64,000 bases of DNA from Emiliania huxleyi CCMP1516 (lineage: Eukaryota; Haptophyta; Isochrysidales; Noelaerhabdaceae), in NCBI RefSeq assembly GCF_000372725.1, contig NW_005200690.1, forward strand, positions 124,001-188,000, read 5' to 3'. A program made the position numbers and the translations under genes. A model generated the notes under the pieces. The model made no database searches, had not been told where the DNA came from, and worked only from the letters and a program-made list of their open reading frames with translations. Shown here in pieces: positions 40,119-49,894 of the stretch (the stretch's first letter is position 1; each line of letters starts with the position of its first letter).

Positions 40119-42079
40119 TCACCCCGGGAGGGTGGGTGCGGTGGAGAGCCTGAGCCCGCTCCGAGGCATGTGCATGAACTTGTACTTGATCGTGTGCTCG
40201 TCCCGCCAGCCTGCTGAGATGTTGCCCTGCTCCACCTCCTTCCGGAAGTGGTCGTTGGAGAGCACGCGCACGGGGTAGTCGCCCTCCGCCTCGTACCGCG
40301 TCGCGAACTCGAGGAAGAAGTGGTCGTCGCTCGCCATCGACGGCGTGAGCTCGAGCATGGGAGAGCCGTCCTGCCGCAGGGAGAGCCCGCGCGGTGAGGG
40401 CCGCGCGGGGGCGGCCGAGGCGCGCGCGGGGGGCGCGCTCCGAGTTGCGCTTCTCCGCGAGGGCGATCAGGTCGTTGAAGCCGTACGCTCGCCTGTCTGG
40501 CGTGCCTGGCCTCGGTGCCTCGACCACCTGCGGCCGCCGGCCCGGAGAGAGGTGTCGGGGGCGTCGGGCGGCGCGGCGAAGGGCGGGCGCGGAGCTGGAC
40601 GGCCGCCGGCGCGCACCCACTGGGGAAGAAAGACCTTGACGTCGTGCCCCTTGGCCATCACGTCGTTGACGGACTGCAGGATCGCTTGCCCGCAGATTGG
40701 CTTCTTCCACAGCGGCCCCGACGCAGAGATCTCCGCCGCGGGCACGAGCGGGCTCTTCCAGCCGACCGAGCCGTGCGCCCGCCCGACGTTGAGCCCGTCG
40801 ATGATGACCATCCACTTCTCGTACCTATCCACACCCGCAGCGCGTCGACACCTCTTCACACCCCCCGAGCGAGGACCCTCCTCTTGGCGCACGGCGGAGG
40901 CGTGCGGGCGCGAGCGGGCGCGGCGGCTCGAGAGGGCGCAGGCGCGGGAGGCGCCCGCCGCGGCGCCGGCTGCCGTCGCGTCACCTCGCTCCACCCGCCC
41001 CCGCCCCCTCCCGCCGCCGCGCCGCCGCCGCCGCCAAAGGCGGAGGCGGAGGCCGAGGCGCTCCTGGTGTCTGCACCTGGCTGCGGCTCCCTCGGAACGC
41101 CTTGGTTGGCGCGCGGCTCCTCCTGCTCCTCCTGCAGCGACGCCGCGAGCTGTGCGTCCCACTCCTCGCCCGCCGCCTCGCCTTCCGCCGCACTCTCCTC
41201 CTTCGCAATCAGCTCCGCCGCAAACGCGTGGTCCGCCTCCTCCTGCGCTCGCCGCCTCTCCGCCTCCTCGCGGCCGCCGCCCGACTCGTCCTCCTCTCTC
41301 TGCAGCGAAAGTGCGACGAGGGCGTCAAGGTCCAGCGGCGCCGCCCTCTCCTCGTCGAGCGCCGCCGCCGCCCTCTCCTCGTCGCGCCTCGCCCTCGCCG
41401 CCTCGTCCGTCGCAAACATCTCCGCCACGAGCGCCTGGTCCGCCTCCTCCTGCTGACGGACCTGCTGCCGCCGCCTCTCCTCCGCCTCGCGCTCCTCGCG
41501 CTCGAGCCGGCTCGCCAGCTCCAGCGCCTCGGCCTCGTCCGCCGCCTCTGCCGCCTCCAGCGCCTCTCGCAGCTCCCTCTGCTCCCGCTCACTCTGCGAC
41601 TCCACCGCTCCGCCGCTGCTCGAGGCTGCGCCGGCGGCGGCGGTGGCGGCGGCGGCGGCGGTGTTGTTGTTGTTGTTGTTGGCGGCGGCGGCGGCGGCGT
41701 CGGGATCGGCCGCCGGGTCGCTGAGGCTGAGGGCGAGGGCGTGGTCGAGCTCCTGCCGCTCGCGCTCACTGTCGTCGTAACCCGCGGCCACGGCCGGGCC
41801 TGCGTCCTGCATGCTGGCCGCCAGCGCCGCCGCGAGGGCAGCGTCTTCGTCGAGCGGCCCGGGCTGCTCCATGCTCTGCAGCAGGGCCTGCTGTAAGCTC
41901 TCGTCTTCAGCGGTCTGGGCGCCGCCCTCGGCGCCGTCCGCAAGAGCGCCAAAGCGCGAGGGCGGACCCGGGCTCTCGAGCGAAAGGGCGAGCGCTTGAG
42001 CGAGTTCCGTGTCCTGTGTGTCCTCCGCGTCCTCACCCGCCTCTCCTCCTCGCCGCGCCTCGTCCTGGATGGCAGCCAT
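40119..42079 (-). CDS. NYN/PIN-like ribonuclease (Regnase type) with ubiquitin-interacting motifs
   Basis: Four exons: 40893-42079, 40615-40824, 40435-40492, 40119-40370. The N-terminal 390 residues hold about six UIM-like helices, each acidic residues then hydrophobics with an A-x-x-x-S core: ELAQALALSLES, SLQQALLQSMEQ, LAAALAASMQD, LDHALALSLSD, LDALVALSLQRE, WDAQLAASLQEE. A charged coiled-coil region lies between them. The C-terminal domain is a Zc3h12/N4BP1-like NYN nuclease: VIIDGLNVGRAHG (first metal-binding Asp), VNDVMAKGHDVKVFLPQW, PSMASDDHFFLEFATRY (the DD pair) and VLSNDHFRKEV (the SND motif). N4BP1 and related animal proteins also pair ubiquitin binding with an NYN domain. A cytoplasmic RNA-decay or antiviral role is inference. 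Exon boundaries of 40435-40492 are the least certain. Confidence 0.85.
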
Positions 42080-42309
42080 TGAGGAGCGAACAGCCAACAG
42101 CCCGAGAAAGGTGTTTGCGCGGCTAGGACTGTCAAGAGAGGGTCGGTAGTGCCTTTTCTTTTTTCCATCCCTTTTCATGAAAAAAGAAAAGGCAGTCGCT
42201 CGAGATCTCCAACGTCTTCGACAAGCCACGACTGAGTGGAAGGAGCGGCTGCGGTCTTAGCCAGCGCACCGAGGGTCCTAGCCCGCTGGGCCTTGTGACT
42301 CTGTGAACA

Positions 42310-44528
42310 ATGCTCTTCCCCGCCGTCTTCCACATCGCGGTGGTCCAGCCGTCGCTGACGGCCCTCCACCCGTCGGCGCCTCGCGCGGCCGCGCCGCGCA
42401 TGATTGGCCCCCAGCCGTACCGGTCGGCAGAGGAGCGAAGGATGGCCCGCGAAGACGCACGGCGCGGCATGGTTCCAGGCTTTCGGGGCCCGCAGCCACG
42501 TCCTGGCCCTCGCGGGCGCGGGCGTGGCATGCCACAGGGCCCTCCGCCGGACTTCTACGAGCCGCCACCTCGGTACGTCCCAGGCCCTCGTGGCCCGGTG
42601 GCAGGGCCGATGCCGGGCCGCGGCCAGGCGGGAGGGCCGATGCCAGGGCGCGGCCCCGCGGCGAGGGACAGGGAGTACGACACCTTTTCGCAGCAGCCTC
42701 CAGGCCCTCAGGCTGGGCCGCGGCGGTCGTACCGGCAGCCGCCACCAGTCGACGCAGAGCGGCGGCACAAGTCGCCCGGGCTGCGCAACAACTTTTACGA
42801 CCTCCCCACCGCCGACTTCAAGAGGCCGCACGGCGTCCCGCCGCCCGACCCCCCTCCTCCTGCGGCAGAGGGAGGCGCGGCGGGCAGCGGGCAGCCGGCC
42901 GGCAGCGGGTACCAGGCAGAGCCGCACTGGGAGAAGAGCAGCTTCGGGCAGCAGAGCAGCTACACGCAGTCGGGCGCGGGGTACGGCCAGCCGAGCGCGG
43001 GGTACGGCCGTGCGAGCGACGAGGCCCCTCTGGTCGCGGGGAAAGAGTAGGGCGAGCGTCCTTCCTTCTGATCTTATCGCTATCGCTTAGGTCCCTCTCC
43101 CCGGCCGCGAGAAGGAGTACGAGGACCACCTGGCGGGGCAGGTGCCCGGCCGAGGAGCCCCCTCCTTATCGTGTGCACCGGCCGAGTAGGACTACTCCCC
43201 TCTCCATTCTTCTCGTGACTCGTCCGGCGCGGGGCAGGTGGTCGACGCGCAGGGCGAGAGCGTCGAGCGGCTCGAGGGGATGGGTGCGCGGGTGGCGCTG
43301 CCGCCAGAGGCGGGCGGGGACGAGGAGGAGGAGGAGGACATCACTTGGGACGCGCTGGCGGGCGCCGAGGAGACGCGGCTGCAGGTGGAGGAGGCGCTGC
43401 TCCTGCCGCTGCAGCACCCCGAGGCCTTCGCGGCGGTGCGAGCCGGCACCCGCACCCTCACCACCAAGGGCGACCGCGCGGGCACGCTGCTCTTCTACGG
43501 CACCGCGCCCCACAAGCAAGGGGTGGCGGCGCGGACCCTTCCCTGACCCTTCCCGGAGCCTCGCCGCAGGCCCGCCCGGGACCGGAAAGACGACGGCGGC
43601 GCGCATCGCCGCCGCGTCGGCGGGCCTCCCTCTCGTGTACGTCCCGCTCGAGGCACTGATGTCGAAGTGGTACGGAAAGGCAGCGCAGCAGCCTCCCTGC
43701 CCCTCCCCCCTCTCGACGGGCGGCGGCGGGTGCCTGAGCCGCCTCGGAGCGTCGCTGTAGGCGGAGCAGCAGCTCGCTGCCCTCTTCGACGAGTGCGGAC
43801 GGCTCGGCCGGCGCGTCGCCCTCCTCGATGCATCCCCGCACACGCCCCCTCCCCTCCCCCCCTCGCCGAGCATCCGCCCGCCTCTCTGCCCGCGCTCTTC
43901 TGCCCGCAGGTGCGTCATTCTCATTTATCTTTCACGTGGGGTCACCTCGCGCTCTTCTACCCGCAGGTGCGTCCTCTTCCTCGACGAGCTGGACGCGCTC
44001 GCCGGCTCGCGCTCGCGCGAGATGCACGAGGCGTCGCGCCGCATGCTCTCCGTGCTGCTGCGGCGGCTCGACGGCATGGACGCGCAGAAGGAGGTGACGC
44101 TCATCGCCGCGACCAACCGGCGCACGGACCTCGACTCGGCCCTCCTCTCGCGCTTCGACGTGCGGGTCCACTTTGCTGCGCCCGAGGCGGCGGGCCGCTC
44201 CCAGATCTTCGGGCTGTACGCAAAGCACCTGGCGGCGGCGGAGCTGAGCCGGCTCGGCGACGCGGCGGTCGGCCTGTCCGGCCGCGACATCCTCGACGTG
44301 TGCCGTCAGGCGGAGCGGCGGTGGGTCTGCACGCGGCTGCGGAGCAAGGCGTCCACCGACGAGCTCCCGCCGCTCGAGCAGTACGAGGAGGCGCTGCGCC
44401 GCCGGCTCGAGACGAGCGGCGAGCGGGAGGACGGCGCCGGCGGGGCGGGGAGGCCGCCGCAACGCCCTCCGTTCGCCGGCCCGGGCGGCGTCGGGCTCGG
44501 CCCGGGCGGCTTGTCCACGCCGAACTGA
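42310..44528 (+). CDS. AAA-family ATPase
   Basis: Six exons: 42310-43032, 43091-43141, 43238-43499, 43570-43679, 43761-43810, 43967-44528, joined in frame to 585 residues. The first 240 residues are Gly/Pro/Arg-rich (RGRGRG, PMPGRG) after a hydrophobic start MLFPAVFHIAVVQP. The ATPase starts near EEDITWDALAGAEETRLQVE. Walker A is GPPGTGKTTAARI, Walker B CVLFLDELDAL, sensor-1 TLIAATNRRTDLD, and the arginine-finger region ALLSRFDVRVHF, with a GLSGRDI sensor-2 region as in the meiotic/classic AAA clade (katanin, spastin, FtsH relatives). No protease or microtubule-binding domain is seen. Three introns (after exons 3, 4 and 5) use GC donors. A single AAA module with a disordered RG-rich N-terminus could be an RNP or membrane remodeller. 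Confidence 0.87.
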
Positions 44529-44885
44529 GGGCGGGCGGCGGGGCGGCGCCAGTCCTCCCGCTACTCCTCCGGAGCCAGCCAAGCGAGGGCGAGGGCGGGA
44601 CCACACCAGCATGCCGTCGATTTGCGGACTCAAGACCAGTGCGCGTGCGCGGGCTCGCCGCGGGACGTGTTCTGTCGCGTTTGTCCGGCACAATGCGCGG
44701 GCCGCGCCATCTCCTCATTGTGTCATGTGTGTGTGTGGTGGGTCCACTTGCTGGGACCAGGTCCAGGATAGTATTAGTGTAGAGCGGTACCGGTAGTAAA
44801 GGTGCTTTGTGGGTGGTGCGGTTGTCGTATTGACTACCATCTTTCAGGCGAGAAAAGAAATGGCGAATTTCTTGCGACGGTCACA
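44529..44885. other. Short intergenic region
   Basis: 3' flank of the AAA gene and 5' flank of the lipoyl gene. No further gene seen. Confidence 0.5.
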
Positions 44886-45368
44886 ATGAGGGTGGGAGCT
44901 TCGCACCACCGCGTCGTGCGATGTTGCCACGCCAATGCACGGCTGGGATTGGCGCGTCTAGGCATCGGGCATCTAGTCATCGGCCCCACGCTCTGCGGCA
45001 GGCGAAGAACGCTCGCCACAGAACCTACGCCGGGTGCGAGAACGCTGGATGCTCCATTCATTTCCGACACGATGCCGCTAGCAGAGGGCATCATCGGCGA
45101 ACTCGGAGAAATCCTCGTCGATGTTGGGGCGACGGTTGAGGAGAACGACGTTGTAGCAGTGATAGAGACGGAGAAGGCCGCGATCAACGTAAAGGTGCTT
45201 CGCACACAGCAAATTATGTCGCACACATGTCACTTGCCGAGGCCCGACTTTCAGCCGTCTCCACGCGTTACGATGTGCCAGGCGAACTGCTCCGGGGTGA
45301 TTGGCGCTGTGCTCGTGGAGTTGGACGAGGAGATAAAGGAGGAAATGCCCATGTTCGAGCTGCAGTGA
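44886..45368 (+). CDS. Stand-alone lipoyl (biotinyl/lipoyl) domain protein, organelle-targeted
   Basis: Exons 44886-45194 and 45282-45368 (GT-AG, 87-bp intron) give 131 residues. The N-terminus (MRVGASHHRVVRCCHANARL, later CGRRRTLATEP) is basic and acid-poor, as in mitochondrial presequences. The domain follows: MPLAEGIIGELGEILVDVGA, VEENDVVAVIETEKAAINVK, then SGVIGAVLVELDEEIKEEMP. The turn ETEKAAI carries the lysine that would be lipoylated (ETDKA in 2-oxoacid dehydrogenase E2 proteins). No E2 catalytic or subunit-binding domain follows, so this is a one-domain protein: a free lipoyl carrier, or a decayed E2. Confidence 0.8.
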   Translation: MRVGASHHRVVRCCHANARLGLARLGIGHLVIGPTLCGRRRTLATEPTPGARTLDAPFISDTMPLAEGIIGELGEILVDVGATVEENDVVAVIETEKAAINVKVLRTQQIMSHTCHLPRPDFQPSPRVTMCQANCSGVIGAVLVELDEEIKEEMPMFELQ

Positions 45369-45849
45369 GTTCTTGGCGGTGTGTGTGGGCTTGTCCCTGC
45401 GCTTAGCAGCGGAAAGGACGCCGGCCGTGATGTACTCTTAGCTGCGATAGGAACATGTGCGCGGCTTAGCGTACCAGGGACTTGTGGCGGGGTGCATGGC
45501 ATGTGTGTGCGCGCCTGGTGTGCGCCTCTGAGATGCATATGTGCGAAAGTGAGTTAGTTGACGACGAGACGGCAAAAAATGTGTCCGCTCGGGTCCCGCA
45601 TGCCGCATGCATGTCATTGAATCATTCAATGTGTCAGAGAGAGGCGTCGCGTCAGTGTACTACCCTGACTTAGTCCGAAAAACATCTTGCTCCGTGACAC
45701 GAGGAATGCATCTGTGAATAGGATTTGAACTCCGCGACGCCAACCCCCCTTGCCCCTCTCTCCCCGCACCCCGCAGGTTCAGGGCCGCGCGGGCCCGGGC
45801 GCGCGGCGCGGCGCGCGCGGCCTTCCGCTCCCCCGACCCCCCGCCGCGC
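45369..45849. other. Intergenic, no gene seen
   Basis: No ORF with a recognisable pattern. The interval ends in a very GC-rich segment from 45780. Confidence 0.5.
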
Positions 45850-46257
45850 GTGGCGTCTCTCAGCTCGCTGCTCAGCCCCTTGGAGTGTGAAGGCTTCGTA
45901 GCCCTCCCGCTCCGGTCTTACTATGAAGACCCGCAGGGGAGAAGGAAGAGGAGAGACGCCGGTGAGGACGAAGCAGAAACTACCGCAGACGAGAGCAGGG
46001 CAGACCCGGGGACTGGGGAGCCGGAGCAGACGGCATCGGCCGCCGAGGGAACGTTGGGAAGAGGCACGAGGAGGGCGGCGACCTCGACCGACTATGGAGG
46101 ACCCGTCGCCAGACGACGCAGGGCAGAAGACGGTGAGGCGGAGCAGACGCGCAGGGCGAGACGAGGGAGGGAGCAGGACTTTGCGGAGATCAGCAGGAGG
46201 ATGTACGAAGAGATTAGGAGCAGCAGGGACCCGAGGGACCATGTGGAAGACGGCTAG
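45850..46257 (+). CDS. Charged hypothetical ORF, probably repeat-derived
   Basis: 135 residues, rich in Arg and Glu (GRRKRRDAGEDEAE, RRARRGREQDFAEISRRMYEE), ending DHVEDG. It resembles in style the repeat-H ORF (60762-61088): basic/acidic helix and a short GDG/EDG end just before a repeat 3' block. Upstream, the frame is open through very GC-rich DNA, so the true start is unclear. Not recognised; likely the tail of a retroposed gene. Confidence 0.3.
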   Translation: MASLSSLLSPLECEGFVALPLRSYYEDPQGRRKRRDAGEDEAETTADESRADPGTGEPEQTASAAEGTLGRGTRRAATSTDYGGPVARRRRAEDGEAEQTRRARRGREQDFAEISRRMYEEIRSSRDPRDHVEDG

Positions 46258-46327
46258 TGCTAGTCCCCCATCGGGAGGACGACCCCGGCTAGTCGCCGAC
46301 CACACCCACAAAGAACCCTGCACAAAG

Positions 46328-46803
46328 ATCGCAAGGGCGGGGACCTGTTCCTTTTTACCCATCTCACAGTAGAGAGGTGTCCGTTTCCTCACTCCTTGAG
46401 CGTCATAGGCGCTGGCCCGCACATGTTCTGCAGCTTGGGTCCTTACAAGATCCTGCTCGTGCAGGTGGGGACCCTGTCCTTCTCCCACCCCTCGTTTGGC
46501 GCGTGCCCGTTTTATTATTCCCGGACTCGGTTCTTCGCGGCCTGCGCCGGAGAGTTGGCGTGGTTGGCGGTCGTGCGCTGGGTGGTGATCGTCATCTGTC
46601 TGCTCTGCTGTGCTTCTCGCTCGTGCGTCCTTGGAAGTTGTGCTGACCTCCTTTCACCTCCTGCTCTCCTATGCCACGTGGCTGTGTGTGTTTGGATTTC
46701 TATGTTTGCGATTTGGATTTTGGATTTTCCACTACACTTTGTTTATTTATTTATTTTGTGAGATGGGTAAAAAAAGGAACAGGTCCCCCCGCCCTTGCGA
46801 TGT
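46328..46803. mobile_element. Fold-back element with about 40-bp inverted ends
   Basis: GCAAGGGCGGGGACCTGTTC... at 46330-46368 reads, in reverse complement, at 46757-46801 (TGTGAGATGGGTAAAAAAAG onward) with only a few differences. The interior contains a solo copy of the element-F right end (46390-46437) and a copy of repeat I (46438-46520), so it is composite. No gene seen from 46258 to 47058. Confidence 0.7.
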
Positions 46804-47058
46804 CGTTGTTTAACTGGTCTCGCGCTCTTATAAAAACAAAGCTCTGGCAGCGAGACTTCATCGCCACCCGCGCTCTACCCCCGCCCCAGGCTCGTGGCAC
46901 TCAGTGTCGGGAGTGTAGCCGCGCGCCCTTTCCGGTATGTTGTCGTCGCGGTGTATAGCGGCTCATACGTCGAGCAGTGTGCAGTGAGTGGCGAGAGTAG
47001 GTCAGAGAGGTGCGCAGTAGTGCGGACCAGCACCTCGTCCGCCTCGGGCATACTAGCC

Positions 47059-47640
47059 TCACGCCTTCTGTTTCCGCTTCTTTTGGGGCTGCTCGGCCGG
47101 CACGGCTTCTCCCTCCTTTTGGTGCTCCGCCCCCTCGAAGCGGGCCTCATCCTTCTTGAAGCACGTCGGGCAGATATCCATCTCCTCGAAGAGATAGGAT
47201 TCGGCGAAGCAGTCGGCGCTGCACATGTCGCACGCGATGCCAGTCTCGTACTCCTCCTCAGGTTTGCCGTCTTCACTGTAGTACGCATAGTGCTTTGTCA
47301 TTCGCTTCGTTACGCGCCAGTCGCAGGAGAAGCCGTTCCAAAAGGTGACGGCGTCGCCTGCCTTGATGTCGAACGAAGGTGAGCCGTCGGTAGGCTTGAG
47401 CGTTGCCGCTCCCGACATGATGAGCACACGCTCAGACGCGTAGGTGCCGTTGTAATCAAAGCGAAACTTCCCAGAACCGCGAGGCTTCTGCGGGTGTGTC
47501 TTGGAGTCCCACAGAGGCCACGCGGTGGCGAGCGCTTTGAAATCGTCTGGCACGTCAGCAGCAGCTGTCACGGTGCAGAGCTCGTGCGGCGCCATCGACA
47601 CGAGAAGTTTTTCCGGGACGAGGGCGGGCAGGCGGGGCAA
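47059..47640 (-). CDS. Cupin-domain protein (DUF861-like) with C-terminal cysteine cluster
   Basis: 193 residues. The cupin core is KFRFDYNGTYASERVLIMSG, then PSFDIKAGDAVTFWNGFSCDWRV: the E-R-x-L-x-x-x-G and G-D-x-V-x-F-x-x-G-x-x-x-x-W pattern of Cupin_3/EutQ-like proteins, which form a small beta barrel, sometimes with a metal. After it come CDMCSADCFAES and DICPTC, four or five cysteines that may bind zinc, and a basic tail (QKKRKQKA). Start at 47640 is the first Met; 47595 (MAPHELCTVT) is a shorter alternative that fits the family better. Function unknown; no operon context. Confidence 0.72.
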   Translation of the reverse strand: MPRLPALVPEKLLVSMAPHELCTVTAAADVPDDFKALATAWPLWDSKTHPQKPRGSGKFRFDYNGTYASERVLIMSGAATLKPTDGSPSFDIKAGDAVTFWNGFSCDWRVTKRMTKHYAYYSEDGKPEEEYETGIACDMCSADCFAESYLFEEMDICPTCFKKDEARFEGAEHQKEGEAVPAEQPQKKRKQKA

Positions 47641-47939
47641 ATGGGAGCGTTTTCACGTGAATGTATTGCGCGCTTTTACGAGGTTGCAACCCTAGTTTTG
47701 CACTGTGCTGTGAATCGAGCGGCAACCAACAGGTCTCAGGACCCCCAAGTGCTGGGGTGCTGCCAGCAACCAACCAACTCACCGGCGAGCGGAGCGAGCC
47801 GAACAGCTGGGGCCAAATACGTGAACTGGCTGTGAGCGTCAACGCCGCCCGCAGCATCGAGCGGCACGTCCTCCCCACAACCAGCGGCGTGCATTGCACC
47901 TAGGTCGTCGGCTTTGCCGACGGGCGACGTGCACGGGAC

Positions 47940-48810
47940 CTGACTGAGGGAGGGTGTAGAGGATGTAGAGTGTAGAGCGCTGTAGAGCTGTAGAGATGTA
48001 GAGCGCTCTGGAGCGCTGTAGAGCTGTAGAGCTCTACATCCGCCGCGGGACGAGGCGCCTGCGTTGTAGAGCGATGTAGAGGCGCTCTACAACGCGAAAT
48101 CTCTACAACAAACTCTACATCATAAGCGGCGAACGAGGCACGGTCGCTCTCCGACATGAGGCGCGTTGCACTTGCCAGTGCTGCCCTGGCCTTCTGTCTG
48201 CCCGCCCAATGGGTGGGAGGTGCCTCTGCTGCTGTGGCATGCCTCACGGCTGCGACTGGCCGGCGCCTCGGCGCGTCAGCTCGGCTCGGCGTAGCGATCG
48301 TGGCCAGCGCAACTCGCTTGGACTCAACGCTCAGCCAGGAGCTCCCGCACGCGCTGGCGCGAGTCATGGCGCATGCAACGCGTCTGAATGCTCGCCTCGC
48401 CTTGCGCAAATGCGACCGTCCTCGCCGCCGACAGTCCACCGCCTGCTAAAGAAGCACTGCGATGAATGCGGCACCGGCGACGCATGGCAGGCTGGTGATG
48501 ACGCAGTTATGGGGTGTTGTGTGCCATCAGAGTGACTCTCTCTGTGTCAGGGATAGTCAGGGCCGTCTATCAGAGCTCCAGTAAGCTCGGAGACATCCCA
48601 TTAGTGCGACTCGACCTCTTTGAGTCACTGCCTTCCCGGCGGGTTGGTTGTAGAGCCTCTACAACAAACTCTACAGCAAAATCGCGCTCTACATCGCTCT
48701 ACAACGCACGCAGTTCGTCCCGCGCCCGATATAGAGCTCTACAGCTCTACAGCGCTCCAGAGCGCTCTACATCTCTACAGCTCTACAGCGCTCTGCACTC
48801 TACATCCTCT
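47940..48810 (+). mobile_element. Element D, copy 1 (right end lost at junction)
   Basis: Starts CTGAGGGAGGGTGTAGAGGA (47944; preceded by CTGA) and has about 100 bp of TGTAGAG-rich subterminal sequence at each end in opposite orientation. The interior of about 500 bp carries an ORF. It runs directly into copy 2 at 48811, lacking its last 14 or so bases. Confidence 0.85.
48156..48449 (+). CDS. ORF of element D, copy 1 (97 residues)
   Basis: MRRVALASAALAFCLPAQWV... looks like a cleavable signal sequence, but the rest is Ala/Arg/Leu-rich without motif. The same ORF is intact in the third copy (58738-59031, reverse) and frameshifted in the second. Nucleotide identity between copies is high throughout, so conservation of the frame alone does not prove coding. 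Confidence 0.35.
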   Translation: MRRVALASAALAFCLPAQWVGGASAAVACLTAATGRRLGASARLGVAIVASATRLDSTLSQELPHALARVMAHATRLNARLALRKCDRPRRRQSTAC

Positions 48811-49695
48811 CTGAGGGAGGGTGTAGAGGATGTAGAGTGTAGAGCGCTGTAGAGCTGTAGAGATGTAGAGTGCTGGAGAGCGCTGTAGAGCTGTAGAGCT
48901 CTACATCCGCCGCGTGACGAGGCGCCTGCGTTGTAGAGCGATGTAGAGGCGCTCTACAACGTGAAATCTCTACAACAAACTCTACATCATAAGCGGCGAA
49001 CGAGGCACGGTCGCTCTCCGACATGAGGCGCGTTGCACTTGCCAGTGCTGCCCTGGCCTTCTGTCTGCCCGCCCAATGGGTGGCAGGTGCCTCTGCTGCT
49101 ATGTATGGCATGCCTCACGGCTGCGACTGGCCGGCGCCTCGGCGCGTCAGCTCGGCTCGGCGTAGCGATAGTGGCCAGCGCAACTCGCTTGGACTCAACG
49201 CTCAGCCAGGAGCTCCCGCACGCGCTGGCGCGAGTCATGGCGCATGCAACGCGTCTGAATGCTCGCCTCGCCTCGCGCAAATGCGACCGTCCTCGCAGCC
49301 GACAGTCCACCGCCTGCTAAAGAAGCACAGCGACGAATGCGGCACCGGCGACACATGGCAGGCTGGTCATGACGCAGTTATAGGGTGTTGTGTGCCGTCA
49401 GAGGGACTCTCTGTGTGTCAGGGATAGTCAGGGCTGTCCATCAGAGCTTCACTAAGCTCGGAGACACCCCATTAGCGCGGCTCGACCTCTTTGAGTCACT
49501 GCCTTCCCGGCGGTTTGGCTGTAGAGCCTCTACAACAAACTCTACAACAAAATCGCGCTCTACATCGCTCTACAACGCAGGCGCCTCGTCCCGCGGCGGA
49601 TGTAGAGCTCTACAGCTCTACAGCGCTCCAGAGCGCTCTACATCTCTACAGCTCTACAGCGCTCTACACTCTACATCCTCTACACCCTCCCTCAG
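48811..49695 (+). mobile_element. Element D, copy 2 (885 bp, both ends intact)
   Basis: Left end CTGAGGGAGGGTGTAGAGGA, right end TCCTCTACACCCTCCCTCAG. TIR plus subterminal array extends about 100 bp. The dimer of copies 1 and 2 is flanked by CACGGGAC at 47932-47939 and 49696-49703. The tandem arrangement suggests insertion of one copy at the tip of the other, or co-mobilisation. Confidence 0.88.
49023..49320 (+). pseudogene. Frameshifted ORF of element D, copy 2
   Basis: Identical start MRRVALASAALAFCLPAQWV, but a 4-bp gain (CTGCTATGTATGGCATGCC where copy 1 has CTGCTGTGGCATGCC) breaks the frame. Confidence 0.7.
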
Positions 49696-49894
49696 CACGG
49701 GACACAATAAGGGACGGGCGAACCACGTACCCGAACAAGCATGATCCAGTTCCAGAGAACGGGGCGTTGCACCTACATGGTGCGGGACCTGGGGCAGCAA
49801 CCAACAACCTGGATGGGGACGGGGTGCTGCGCAACCGACGCCAACCAGCAGCGTTCACAGCACAGTGCGAAACCAGGGTTGCAACCTGGTAAAA

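Larger units (their letters stand above)
47674..49894. mobile_element. Element E: 44-bp inverted ends, interrupted by the D dimer
   Basis: TTTTACGAGGTTGCAACCCT... at 47674-47717 matches the reverse complement of 49850-49894 (TTTTACCAGGTTGCAACCCT...) with about five mismatches over 44 bp, including GCACTGTGCTGTGAA. Between them sits the D-element dimer with its own target duplication, so E was there first. Without D, E would be about 460 bp. I find no clear target duplication for E. Confidence 0.7.

Noticed and set aside
45712-45740. A tRNA-like B-box (reverse strand GTTCAAATCCT-like)
   Set aside because: No A-box or cloverleaf could be formed around it.
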